Shown piece after piece: positions 56,799 through 64,000 of a stretch of 64,000 bases of DNA. The notes beneath the pieces were generated by a model. That model had not been told where the DNA came from. It searched no databases and worked only from the letters and a program-made list of their open reading frames with translations. The position numbers were made by a program, and so were the translations under genes. The stretch's first letter is position 1; each line of letters begins with the position of its first letter. The stretch is from Klenkia soli (lineage in GTDB: Bacteria > Actinomycetota > Actinomycetes > Mycobacteriales > Geodermatophilaceae): positions 338,840 to 402,839 of the forward strand of contig NZ_FNIR01000002.1 of assembly GCF_900103975.1 (NCBI RefSeq), read 5' to 3'.

Positions 56799-57946
56799 CC
56801 GCCACCCTGCCCGCACCCACCGCCACCTTCCTGGCCCTGCCCGACCTGGCTTCGCGCGCCCTTGCCGGCAGCGTGGTGAGCGCCAACGACGAGCTGTTCG
56901 CGCAGCGGGAGAACCTGATCAGCCCCGGCCGGGCGGTGTTCTCCACCGAGGACTTCGGCCACAAGGGCAAGGTCTACGACGGCTGGGAGACCCGCCGGCG
57001 GCGCGAGCCGGGCCACGACCACGCGGTCGTGCGGCTCGGGGTGCCCGGGGTGGTGCGCGGCGTCGTCGTCGACACCTCGTGGTTCACCGGCAACTACCCG
57101 CCGGCCGCCTCGGTCGAGGCGACCAGCCTGCCCGGCCACCCCTCGCCGGCCGAGCTCGCGGACGCCGGGTGGGAGACCCTCGTGCCGCGTTCGGGGATCG
57201 CCGGGGACACCGACAACGTGTTCGAGGTGTCCGACGAGCGGCGCTGGACCCACGTGCGGCTGTCGATCTACCCCGACGGCGGGGTGGCCCGGTTCCGGGT
57301 GCACGGCGAGCCGGTACCCGACCCCCGGCTGCTCACCGGGACGATCGACCTCGCGGCGCTGGAGCACGGCGGCGCGGTGCTGGACTGCTCGAACACCTTC
57401 TACAGCTCGCCGCGCCAGCTGCTCGAGCCCGGCCGCGCCCGGATCATGGGCGAGGGCTGGGAGAACGCCCGGCGCCGGGACGGCGGCAACGACCACGTCG
57501 CCGTGCAGCTGTGCGGGCAGGCGACGGTGCGCCGGGTCGAGGTGGACACCTCGTACTTCGTCGGCAACGCCCCCGGCGAGGTGTCGCTGACCGGCTCCGA
57601 CGGCCCGGACGGCGCCCCCGTGCCGCTGGTGCCGCGGTGCCGCGTGCAGCCCGACACCCGGCACCGGTTCCGCGTCGGCGGTGCTGCAGTCGGCGGCGCG
57701 ACGCCGGTGGACCGGGTGCGGCTGGACGTCTTCCCCGACGGGGGCCTGGCCCGGCTGCGCGTGGAGGGCGAGCTCACGCCCGCCGCGCTGACCGCGGCCA
57801 CGCAGCGCTGGCTGGGCCTGCTGCCGACCGCCCACGCCCGGGCGGTGCTGGTCGACGACGCCGGGCTGACCGGCGCCGAGGCCGAGGCCGTGCTGGCCGA
57901 CCGGTCGTCCCTGCCCGCCGGGGTGGTGGCCCGCCTGCTGGGGTGA
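56795..57946 (+). CDS. alc: allantoicase
   Basis: A 383-residue allantoicase, hydrolysing allantoate to ureidoglycolate and urea. It is made of two repeated domains: the first around KGKVYDGWETRRRRE and VVVDTSWFTGNYPP, the second around IMGEGWENARRRDGG and VEVDTSYFVGNAP. A C-terminal extension (TAHARAVLVDDAGLTGAEA) follows. It closes the rightward operon, five bases from the convergent membrane-protein gene. No ureidoglycolate lyase follows it. Confidence 0.95.
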   Translation: MTATLPAPTATFLALPDLASRALAGSVVSANDELFAQRENLISPGRAVFSTEDFGHKGKVYDGWETRRRREPGHDHAVVRLGVPGVVRGVVVDTSWFTGNYPPAASVEATSLPGHPSPAELADAGWETLVPRSGIAGDTDNVFEVSDERRWTHVRLSIYPDGGVARFRVHGEPVPDPRLLTGTIDLAALEHGGAVLDCSNTFYSSPRQLLEPGRARIMGEGWENARRRDGGNDHVAVQLCGQATVRRVEVDTSYFVGNAPGEVSLTGSDGPDGAPVPLVPRCRVQPDTRHRFRVGGAAVGGATPVDRVRLDVFPDGGLARLRVEGELTPAALTAATQRWLGLLPTAHARAVLVDDAGLTGAEAEAVLADRSSLPAGVVARLLG

Positions 57947-57951
57947 TGGGT

Positions 57952-58866
57952 TCAGGCGGGGAGCCGGTGCCGGTCCCGGGTCGCGGTGACCGCACAGGCG
58001 CCGGCGACCACGGCCAGCACGGCGGCCGCCCCGGCCTGGGTCGCGACGTACCCGGTCGGGCCGCCGCCGGCGGTGGCCGACAGGGCCAGGGGGACGACGG
58101 CCAGGAGCCCGAGGACGGCGACCGCCCGCCGCACCACGACCTCCCCGGCCACCAGCGCGCGGAGGCCGACGGCCGCGAGCACCGCGGCCCAGACCGCCTC
58201 GCCCGTGATCCACACCGGCAGCACCAGCGACAGCCACGGGAGCCCACCGGTCAGGACGAGGACGGTGACGGCGCCGGCCCACCAGCGCGCGGGCCGGGCA
58301 GCCGGTGCCGGCTCGGACACCAGTGCCGCCACCGGCGGGACGGCGGCCAGGAGCAGGACGACCCACGTCGAGACCGGGACGGGCCCGGCCACGGAGACCC
58401 CGAGGACCAGGTGCACGGCCAGCAGCACCCCGGCGACCGGGCGGGCCACCCACGAACCGTGCACGAGGCAGCCGAACAGGGCGACCGACAGGACGGCGGC
58501 CGTGACCACCAGCGGGGTCTGCCAGGTCACCACCCACGGCAGGTCCGGGCTGGTCAGCCGGCCGAGCTGGCCGATCGCAGCCGGCGCGGTGGCCCCCAGG
58601 GCGCCGAGCAGCGCCACCCACCGGACCGCGGCGCCCGTGACCACGGCCCGCGGGGCGGCACCGGGGGCGCCCAGCCGGAGCCGGAGGGCCAGCCGCCACA
58701 CGTCCAGCCGGTCGACCAGGGCCGGGGACCCGAAGTCGGCGAACTCGGGGTCGTCGGCGCAGGTGGCGGTGAGGTAGGTGTCGGTCATCTCGTCGGCCCA
58801 CCGGCTGCGGGCCGGCTCGGGCAGGGCGCGCAGCAGCCGGCGGTAGCGCTGCTCCAGCGGGCTCAT
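57952..58866 (-). CDS. membrane protein paired with PadR (HAAS/permease-prefix-like)
   Basis: A 304-residue protein. The first 70 residues are soluble and helical (LEQRYRRLLRALPEPARSRW ... DEMTDTYL), similar to the HAAS/permease-prefix domains that go with PadR regulators. Seven or so hydrophobic helices follow. It overlaps the PadR gene by four bases (ATGA), and such pairs are common where PadR controls a membrane protein of unknown function. No transport motif was recognised. Function unknown; cell-envelope stress sensing is one possibility. Confidence 0.78.
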   Translation of the reverse strand: MSPLEQRYRRLLRALPEPARSRWADEMTDTYLTATCADDPEFADFGSPALVDRLDVWRLALRLRLGAPGAAPRAVVTGAAVRWVALLGALGATAPAAIGQLGRLTSPDLPWVVTWQTPLVVTAAVLSVALFGCLVHGSWVARPVAGVLLAVHLVLGVSVAGPVPVSTWVVLLLAAVPPVAALVSEPAPAARPARWWAGAVTVLVLTGGLPWLSLVLPVWITGEAVWAAVLAAVGLRALVAGEVVVRRAVAVLGLLAVVPLALSATAGGGPTGYVATQAGAAAVLAVVAGACAVTATRDRHRLPA

Positions 58867-59183
58867 GCCGGCCGCACCGCCAGCCGGGCCCGCAGCGCAC
58901 GGGCGTTGGCCTCCTGCCGGGCCGCCTCGGCGGTCAACGCACCCCGACCGGCCGCGGTGATGCGGTGGTAGCGGCGGGTGCGCCCGGCGTGCAGCTCCTC
59001 CCGGTCGGGCTCGACCAGGCCCTCGGCGGTCAACCGGTCCAGCACGCCGTACAGCGTGCCGACCCGGAGCGCGACGCGGCCGGCGGAGAGGACCTGCACC
59101 TCCTCGGCGATGCCCCAGCCGTGCCGGGGGGCGTCGGCCAGCGCGGCGAGCACGAACGCCGCGGGCTCGGTCAGCGATGCCAT
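58863..59183 (-). CDS. PadR-family regulator
   Basis: A 106-residue single-domain PadR winged helix: LTEPAAFVLAALADAPRHGWGIAEEV, VGTLYGVLDRLTAEGLVEPD and RRYHRITAAGRGAL are all typical. ATG 59183 was chosen rather than the upstream TTG because TACCTT on the minus strand lies seven bases before it, giving a leaderless transcript with no ribosome binding site. It is coupled to the membrane-protein gene downstream and probably regulates both. Confidence 0.9.
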   Translation of the reverse strand: MASLTEPAAFVLAALADAPRHGWGIAEEVQVLSAGRVALRVGTLYGVLDRLTAEGLVEPDREELHAGRTRRYHRITAAGRGALTAEAARQEANARALRARLAVRPA

Positions 59184-59190
59184 GCCGGGC

Positions 59191-59196
59191 AAGGTA
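59191..59196 (-). promoter_or_regulatory. -10 hexamer of a leaderless promoter
   Basis: TACCTT on the minus strand, seven bases before ATG 59183. A CGCGGGG/CCCCGCG dyad (59198, 59220) lies just upstream. Confidence 0.5.
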
Positions 59197-59272
59197 TCGC
59201 GGGGGAACGGGTTGTGGAACCCCGCGGTGCTCTGGTGCGATGTGCGTCCCCTGCGACAGGAGAGGCTCGACG

Positions 59273-61606
59273 ATGAGCGCTGCCCGCCGGCTGGCCACCG
59301 TGGCCCAGCTGCTCGCGGCCGTCGTGCTGGCCGGGGTGCTGGTCGCCGGGGTGCTGTTCCCGGTGGTCGGCGGGCTCGGGGTCACCGCGCGCAACTCGGC
59401 GTCCCTGCTGGACGCCCTCCCGGTGGAGCTCACCGACGAGACCCCGGCCGGCAACACCGTCGTCCTCGCGGCGAACGGCGAGCAGATCACCGGCTTCTAC
59501 GACGAGAACCGGGCCCCGGTCACGGGCGACCGGATCGCCGAGGTCATGAAGCAGGCCATGGTGGCCATCGAGGACGCCCGCTTCTACTCCCACAACGGGC
59601 TGGACGTGCAGGGCACCCTGCGCGCGGCGGTCACCAACCTCTCCGCAGGCGTGGTGGAGGAGGGCGGCTCGACGCTCACCCAGCAGCTGGTCAAGCAGAC
59701 CCTGCTGCAGACCGCGGACACCCCCGAGGAGGCCGCGGCCGCCACCGAGCAGACGCTGGAGCGCAAGCTGCGGGAGGCCCGGCTGGCCCTCGCCCTGGAG
59801 CAGACCTACAGCAAGGACGAGATCCTCACCCGGTACCTGAACATCGTGTACTTCGGGCAGAACGCCTACGGCATCCAGGCCGCCGCACGCATCTACTTCT
59901 CCGTCGACGCCGCCGACCTGACGCTGCCCCAGGCCGCGATGCTCGCCGGCCTGGCGCAGAGCCCCACCAGCGACGACCCGACCGTGAACCCCGAGGCCGC
60001 CACCACCCGGCGCAACCAGGTGCTCGACCGCATGGCCCAGCAGGGCATGGTCACCCCCGAGGCCGCCGCGGCGGCGCAGGCCGAGCCGATCACCCTGGTC
60101 CTCGGGGCACCGCCGCCGCGCGGGTGCGTGCAGGCCACGGTGGGTGCCTACGTCTGCGACTTCGTCCAGCGCCACCTGACGCAGACCCTCGGCATCACCC
60201 AGGAGCAGCTGGAGCACGACGGCCTGACCATCCAGACGACGCTGGACCCCGAGCTGCAGCGCGCCGGCGACGCCGCCGTGCTCGACACCCTGCCGATGGG
60301 CGACTCGCTGGCCGGCATGTTCACCGCCGTCCAGCCCGGCACCGGGCACCTGCTGGCCATGAGCGTGAACCGGGTGTTCGGCTACGACGTCGCCGACCCG
60401 GCGCAGGAGTCCTACAACCTCAACGTGGCCGCCAGCCAGGGCTCGGGCTCGACGTACAAGGTGTTCACCGCCGCCGCCGCGCTGGCCCGGCAGTACTCGC
60501 AGTACTACACGCTGACCACGTCGGACCCCTACGTCTCGCGGGTCTACCGCGACCAGGGCCAGCCCTACGACGTGCGCAACGCCGGGCGGTACTCGGCGAC
60601 CCTCGACCTGTCGACCGCGCTCTACCAGTCCTCCAACACCTACTTCCTCGCGCTCGAGGACGCCCTGGGCAGCGTCGAGGAGCCGGTGCGCATGGCCGAG
60701 GCGGCCGGGCTGTTCCAGTTCAGCGACCCGGGCCTGGCGCAGCAGATCATCGACGAGAACCGCGGCTCGTTCACCTTCGGCGCCCAGGAGACCAGCCCGC
60801 TGGCGCTGGCCAGCGCCTACTCGACGTTCGCCGCCAGCGGCACCCGGTGCCTGGTCACCCCGGTCACCGGGGTCCTCGACCGCACCGGCCAGCCGCTGCT
60901 GGACGCCGAGGGCCAACCGGTGGTGCGGGGCGACCAGTGCACCCCCGAGGCCATCGCGCCCGGCGTGGCCACCACGATCAACCAGATCCTCCGCCGGGAC
61001 GTCGAGCCGGGGAACCCGGGGCAGACCGGGTCGCGCGCCTACGTCGCCGGGCACCAGATCGCCGGCAAGACGGGGACCTCGCAGAACAACTACTCGGCCG
61101 CGTTCGTGGGCTACACGCCGGAGATCACCGCCAGCGTCATGGTGCTCAACCCCAAGCAGAACGAGGACGTCGGCGGTTTCGGCGGCAACAAGCCGGCCAC
61201 CATCTGGCGCGCGGCCATGGCCCCGATCCTCGAGGCGCGGGGGAGCGGTGAGTTCCCGCCGGCCGACCCGTCGGTGGTCAACGGCAACACCCGGCCGGTG
61301 CCCGGGTGCGGGTCGGTCGACGCCTGCCGGTCGGTGCTGGCGGGTGCCGGGTTCGTCCCGCAGACGCAGACCGTCGACGGCAGCGCCCCGGCCGGTGCGC
61401 TGCTGGGCACCAGCCCACCGGCGGGCGGCCGCGCGGTCGTCGGCCAGGTGGTCACCATCCGGATCAGCAACGGCTCCGCCTACGTCGCCCCCGCACCCCA
61501 GCCGGCACCCGCCCCCGAGCCGGTGCCCGTACCGGTTCCCGGCCCTGCCCTGCCCCCGGGCTTCCCGGGCAACCCGCCGTCCATCCCCGGCCTGCCCACC
61601 AACTGA
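59273..61606 (+). CDS. bifunctional penicillin-binding protein with PASTA domain
   Basis: A 777-residue class A PBP. A short cytoplasmic start and one transmembrane helix (residues about 8-30) precede the glycosyltransferase domain (AIEDARFYSHNGLD, GGSTLTQQLVKQ, RKLREARLALALEQ, YLNIVYFGQNAYGIQAAA). The transpeptidase domain has GSGSTYKVF (S-x-x-K), SSNTYF (S-x-N) and AGKTGTSQNN (K-T-G), so all penicillin-binding residues are present. A PASTA-like segment (SVLAGAGFVPQTQTVDGSAP) and a Pro/Ala tail end it. AGGAG lies 12-16 bases before ATG 59273. It polymerises and cross-links peptidoglycan outside the membrane. Confidence 0.94.
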   Translation: MSAARRLATVAQLLAAVVLAGVLVAGVLFPVVGGLGVTARNSASLLDALPVELTDETPAGNTVVLAANGEQITGFYDENRAPVTGDRIAEVMKQAMVAIEDARFYSHNGLDVQGTLRAAVTNLSAGVVEEGGSTLTQQLVKQTLLQTADTPEEAAAATEQTLERKLREARLALALEQTYSKDEILTRYLNIVYFGQNAYGIQAAARIYFSVDAADLTLPQAAMLAGLAQSPTSDDPTVNPEAATTRRNQVLDRMAQQGMVTPEAAAAAQAEPITLVLGAPPPRGCVQATVGAYVCDFVQRHLTQTLGITQEQLEHDGLTIQTTLDPELQRAGDAAVLDTLPMGDSLAGMFTAVQPGTGHLLAMSVNRVFGYDVADPAQESYNLNVAASQGSGSTYKVFTAAAALARQYSQYYTLTTSDPYVSRVYRDQGQPYDVRNAGRYSATLDLSTALYQSSNTYFLALEDALGSVEEPVRMAEAAGLFQFSDPGLAQQIIDENRGSFTFGAQETSPLALASAYSTFAASGTRCLVTPVTGVLDRTGQPLLDAEGQPVVRGDQCTPEAIAPGVATTINQILRRDVEPGNPGQTGSRAYVAGHQIAGKTGTSQNNYSAAFVGYTPEITASVMVLNPKQNEDVGGFGGNKPATIWRAAMAPILEARGSGEFPPADPSVVNGNTRPVPGCGSVDACRSVLAGAGFVPQTQTVDGSAPAGALLGTSPPAGGRAVVGQVVTIRISNGSAYVAPAPQPAPAPEPVPVPVPGPALPPGFPGNPPSIPGLPTN

Positions 61607-61643
61607 CCGCCCCACGCCCCCCTCTGCCCCGCCCCCCCGGCGC

Positions 61644-61703
61644 GGCAAAGGAACCTCTGCACCCCCTTCTGCCGCCAGAAGGGGGTGCAGAGGTTCCTTT
61701 GCC
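61644..61703. terminator. 60-bp perfect inverted repeat, bidirectional terminator
   Basis: Two perfect 28-base arms (61644-61671 and 61676-61703) around a four-base loop. The arms start GGCAAAGGAACCTCTGCACC. It lies between the convergent PBP and dehydrogenase genes, and A/T runs at the outer ends (CAAAGG, CCTTTG) give short T tracts both ways. Confidence 0.8.
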
Positions 61704-61722
61704 GGTGGGGAGTGGGGGGCGG

Positions 61723-62775
61723 CTACGGGTGGACGAGGATCTTGACCTGGGTGTCGTTGCGGTGGACCAGGGTCTCGAAGCCCTGCTCCACCAGGTCGCC
61801 GAGGTCGATCCGCGCGGTGATGAACGGGGCCAGGTCCACCTTGCCGCTGCGCACCAGCTCGATCGTCGCGGGGTGGTCGCCGGCGTAGGCGATGGTGCCC
61901 CGCAGGTCGATCTCCTTGAGCACCAGTTTCTGCAGGTCCACAGCCGGCTTGTGGCCCCAGATCGAGACGTTCACGACCACCGCGGTGGGCTTGACGCCGT
62001 CCAGGAGCGTGTCCAGGACGGCGTCCACGCTGGAGCACTCGAAGCCGACGTCGGCACCCCGTCCGTCGGTCAGCTCGCGCACCCGGTCGGCCACCGACCC
62101 CTCGGTCGGGTCCAGCACGTGGTCGGCCACACCGGTCTCCAGCGCCTTGGCCTTGCGCGCGGCGCTGACCTCCGTCATCACCACGGTGAGCCCCTCCGCC
62201 CGCAGGACGGCGGCCAGCAGCAGCCCGATCGGGCCGGCCCCGCCGATCAGCGCGACGTCGCCGGCGCCGGCCCCGCTGCGCCGGTACGCGTGGTAGCCCA
62301 CGGCCAGCGGCTCGATCAGCGCGGCCTGGTCCAGCGGGATGTCTCCGACCGGGTGCACCCACCGCCGCGCGACGACGACCTTCTCGCTCAGCCCGCCGCC
62401 GCGACCGCCCAGCCCGATGAAGTTCATGTTCGCCGACAGCTGGTAGGACTGCCCGGGCGTCGTGTCGACGTCGTCGGCGATCACGTAGGGCTCCACCACC
62501 ACGGAGTCGCCCACGGCGAGGTCGGTGACCCCGTCGCCCAGCGCGGTCACGGTGCCGGAGAACTCGTGCCCCATCGTCAGCGGCGCCTGCTCTCCCGACA
62601 CCGGGTGCGGGGCGCCGGACGGGATGAAGATCGGTCCCTCCAGGTACTCGTGCAGGTCGCTGCCGCAGATGCCGCACCAGGCGACATCGATCGCCACGTG
62701 CCCGGGCTGCAGCGGGGGCTCCGGGATGTCCTCGACCCGGATGTCCTCCCGGCCGTGCCAGCGTGCTGCTCTCAT
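61723..62775 (-). CDS. zinc-type medium-chain dehydrogenase (butanediol/alcohol dehydrogenase-like)
   Basis: A 350-residue medium-chain dehydrogenase. Catalytic zinc ligands lie in WCGICGSDLHEY and MGHEFSG, and the NAD fold reads VALIGGAGPIGLLLAAVL. It resembles 2,3-butanediol dehydrogenase, but the four-Cys lobe that binds the structural zinc is absent; the stretch after VVVEPYVIADD has no cysteines. ATG 62775 was taken as the start. It is eleven bases after the flavin monooxygenase stop, so the two form an operon; the alcohol or ketone it acts on may link to that enzyme. Confidence 0.88.
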   Translation of the reverse strand: MRAARWHGREDIRVEDIPEPPLQPGHVAIDVAWCGICGSDLHEYLEGPIFIPSGAPHPVSGEQAPLTMGHEFSGTVTALGDGVTDLAVGDSVVVEPYVIADDVDTTPGQSYQLSANMNFIGLGGRGGGLSEKVVVARRWVHPVGDIPLDQAALIEPLAVGYHAYRRSGAGAGDVALIGGAGPIGLLLAAVLRAEGLTVVMTEVSAARKAKALETGVADHVLDPTEGSVADRVRELTDGRGADVGFECSSVDAVLDTLLDGVKPTAVVVNVSIWGHKPAVDLQKLVLKEIDLRGTIAYAGDHPATIELVRSGKVDLAPFITARIDLGDLVEQGFETLVHRNDTQVKILVHP

Positions 62776-62786
62776 CGCGGCGCTCC

Positions 62787-64000
62787 TCAGCTCGTGTGGT
62801 GGACGGCGGCCGGCTCGGACACCGGGGTCGGGATGCCCTCGTACCGGGCCTTGAGCTGCAGCGCGAGGTACAGCGAGTAGTGCCGCGACTGGTGCAGGTT
62901 GCCGCCGTGCATCCACAGGTGCGGGACGGCGGTGGGCTTCCACATGTTGCGCTGCTCGCCCTCCCACGGACCGGGGTCCTTGGTGGTGTCCGAGCCCAGG
63001 CCCCAGACCTTGCCGAGCCGGTCGGCGGTCTCCTGGTCGATCAGGTCGGCCACCCAGCCGTTCATCGAGTCGTAGCCGGTGGCGTAGACGACCAGGTCGG
63101 CCGGCAGCGTCGTCCCGTCCTCGAGGACGACGGCGTCCTCGGTCAGCTCGCGGACCTGCCCGTTCACCAGCTTCACCGACCCGTCCGCGATGAGCTCGGA
63201 GGCACCCACATCGATGTAGTAGCCCGAGCCCCGGCGCAGGTACTTCAGGAACAGGCCGCTGTCGTCGTCCCCGAAGTCCAGCTGGAAGCCGACCGCCTCC
63301 AGGCGGGCGTAGAAGTCGGCGTCGTCGATCCGGATCTGGTCGTAGAGCGGCTTCTGGAACTCACCCATGATCCGGTAGGGCAGCGAGGCGAAGGTGAGGT
63401 CGGCCTGGTGCGTGGTGACCCCGGCGGCCGCGGCGCTCTCGGAGTACAGGCCCTCCATCGTGCCCAGCAACGAGCGGCTGGTGACGATGTGCGTCGAGCT
63501 GCGCTGCACCATCGTGACGTCGGCGCCGTTCTCCCACAGCGCGGCGCAGATGTCGTGCGCGGAGTTGTTGCTCCCCACCACGACGACCTTCTTGTCGCGG
63601 TAGGCCTCGGGTCCGGGGTGGGCCGAGGAGTGCTGCTGCTCGCCGCGGAAGCGGTCCATGCCGGGGAACTGCGGCAGGCGGGCCTTGCCGCTCATGCCGG
63701 TGGCGAAGACCAGCTCGGTGGGGTGCAGGGTGAGCCGTTCCCCGTCCCGGGTGACCTCGACGTCCCAGTGCCCGGCGGCCTCGTCGAAGGAGGCGGACTC
63801 GACGGTGGTGGAGCTCCAGTAGTTGAGCTCCATGACCTTGGTGTACATCTCCAGCCAGTCGCCGATCTTGTCCTTGGGCGCGAACACCGGCCAGTTCTCC
63901 GGGAACGGCAGGTAGGGCAGGTGGTCGTACCAGACCGGGTCGTGCAGGCACAGGGACTTGTAGCGGCTGCGCCACTGGTCCCCGGGCCGGGCGTGCCGGT
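62787..64000 (-). CDS. flavin-containing monooxygenase, 5' truncated
   Basis: The gene runs off the right edge, so the first residues and the first FAD motif are missing. Visible are WRSRYKSLCLHDPVWYDHLP and PFPENWPVFAPKDKIGDWLE, signatures of this flavin-monooxygenase group, then VVVVGSNNSAHDICAAL (second Rossmann motif), FATGMSGKA and VVYATGYDSMNGW. It is unlike the Baeyer-Villiger enzyme at 18919 in lacking the YAGTVLHTARWP-type fingerprint in the visible part. It is followed by the dehydrogenase gene on the same strand, giving a monooxygenase/dehydrogenase pair. Confidence 0.9.
   Translation of the reverse strand, partial: RHARPGDQWRSRYKSLCLHDPVWYDHLPYLPFPENWPVFAPKDKIGDWLEMYTKVMELNYWSSTTVESASFDEAAGHWDVEVTRDGERLTLHPTELVFATGMSGKARLPQFPGMDRFRGEQQHSSAHPGPEAYRDKKVVVVGSNNSAHDICAALWENGADVTMVQRSSTHIVTSRSLLGTMEGLYSESAAAAGVTTHQADLTFASLPYRIMGEFQKPLYDQIRIDDADFYARLEAVGFQLDFGDDDSGLFLKYLRRGSGYYIDVGASELIADGSVKLVNGQVRELTEDAVVLEDGTTLPADLVVYATGYDSMNGWVADLIDQETADRLGKVWGLGSDTTKDPGPWEGEQRNMWKPTAVPHLWMHGGNLHQSRHYSLYLALQLKARYEGIPTPVSEPAAVHHTS

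Overview
The window is about 64 kb of very GC-rich DNA with GTG starts, many four-base start/stop overlaps, an ANTAR regulator, an acVLRF1-type release factor, a DUF1707 protein and a FrnE-like thiol protein. This points to an actinobacterium. The mix of a complete urate pathway, IcmF and long perfect intergenic hairpins would fit Geodermatophilaceae or a relative, but that is inference without a marker gene. No rRNA, tRNA, phage, insertion sequence or CRISPR array was seen. Both edges cut genes: a TetR regulator at the left and a flavin monooxygenase at the right.

Layout. (1) 1-12.8 kb holds housekeeping and single genes: FKBP, GAF-ANTAR regulator, FrnE-like protein, GTP-type PEP carboxykinase behind two tandem operators, an MFS transporter, a cysteine dioxygenase/rhodanese operon with a cysteine leader peptide, an EAL protein, acVLRF1 and a soluble-signalling chemoreceptor. 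(2) 12.8-24.7 kb is a TetR-controlled catabolic island: hydroxyacyl-CoA dehydrogenase, acyl-CoA dehydrogenase, three acyl-CoA ligases (one fused to an ester hydrolase), a SnoaL-like protein, a crotonase and a Baeyer-Villiger-type monooxygenase. Three copies of GTCAACG-N4-CGTTGAC mark its promoters. (3) 24.7-31.9 kb, leftward, is thiolase, metallo-hydrolase, BtuF-like protein, MarR and IcmF, with twin palindromic boxes at the icmF promoter. (4) 32.3-39.9 kb is a mixed stretch: 3-hydroxybutyryl-CoA dehydrogenase, an arginine/ornithine pair with its Lrp regulator, HelD, an S51-like peptidase and PPK2.

(5) 39.9-57.9 kb is a nearly complete purine-to-central-metabolism locus. Leftward: a purine permease fused to an OHCU decarboxylase domain, xanthine dehydrogenase (xdhA, xdhB, xdhC) and guanine deaminase. 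Rightward: a thiamine-binding protein, an HTH regulator, OHCU decarboxylase, hydroxyisourate hydrolase, uricase, hydroxypyruvate isomerase, tartronate semialdehyde reductase, glyoxylate carboligase, glycerate kinase (fused in frame to an allophanate-hydrolase-like domain), allantoinase and allantoicase. Guanine or xanthine would go to urate, allantoin, allantoate and ureidoglycolate, and glyoxylate would be salvaged through tartronate semialdehyde to phosphoglycerate. A recognisable ureidoglycolate lyase is missing. Two nearly identical 22-bp operator copies flank the regulator region and each embeds a -35 TTGACG. (6) 57.9-64 kb holds a PadR/membrane protein pair, a PASTA-bearing bifunctional penicillin-binding protein, a dehydrogenase and a truncated flavin monooxygenase.

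A recurring signal is a TAnnnT hexamer 6-7 nt before a start codon with no Shine-Dalgarno sequence, indicating many leaderless transcripts.
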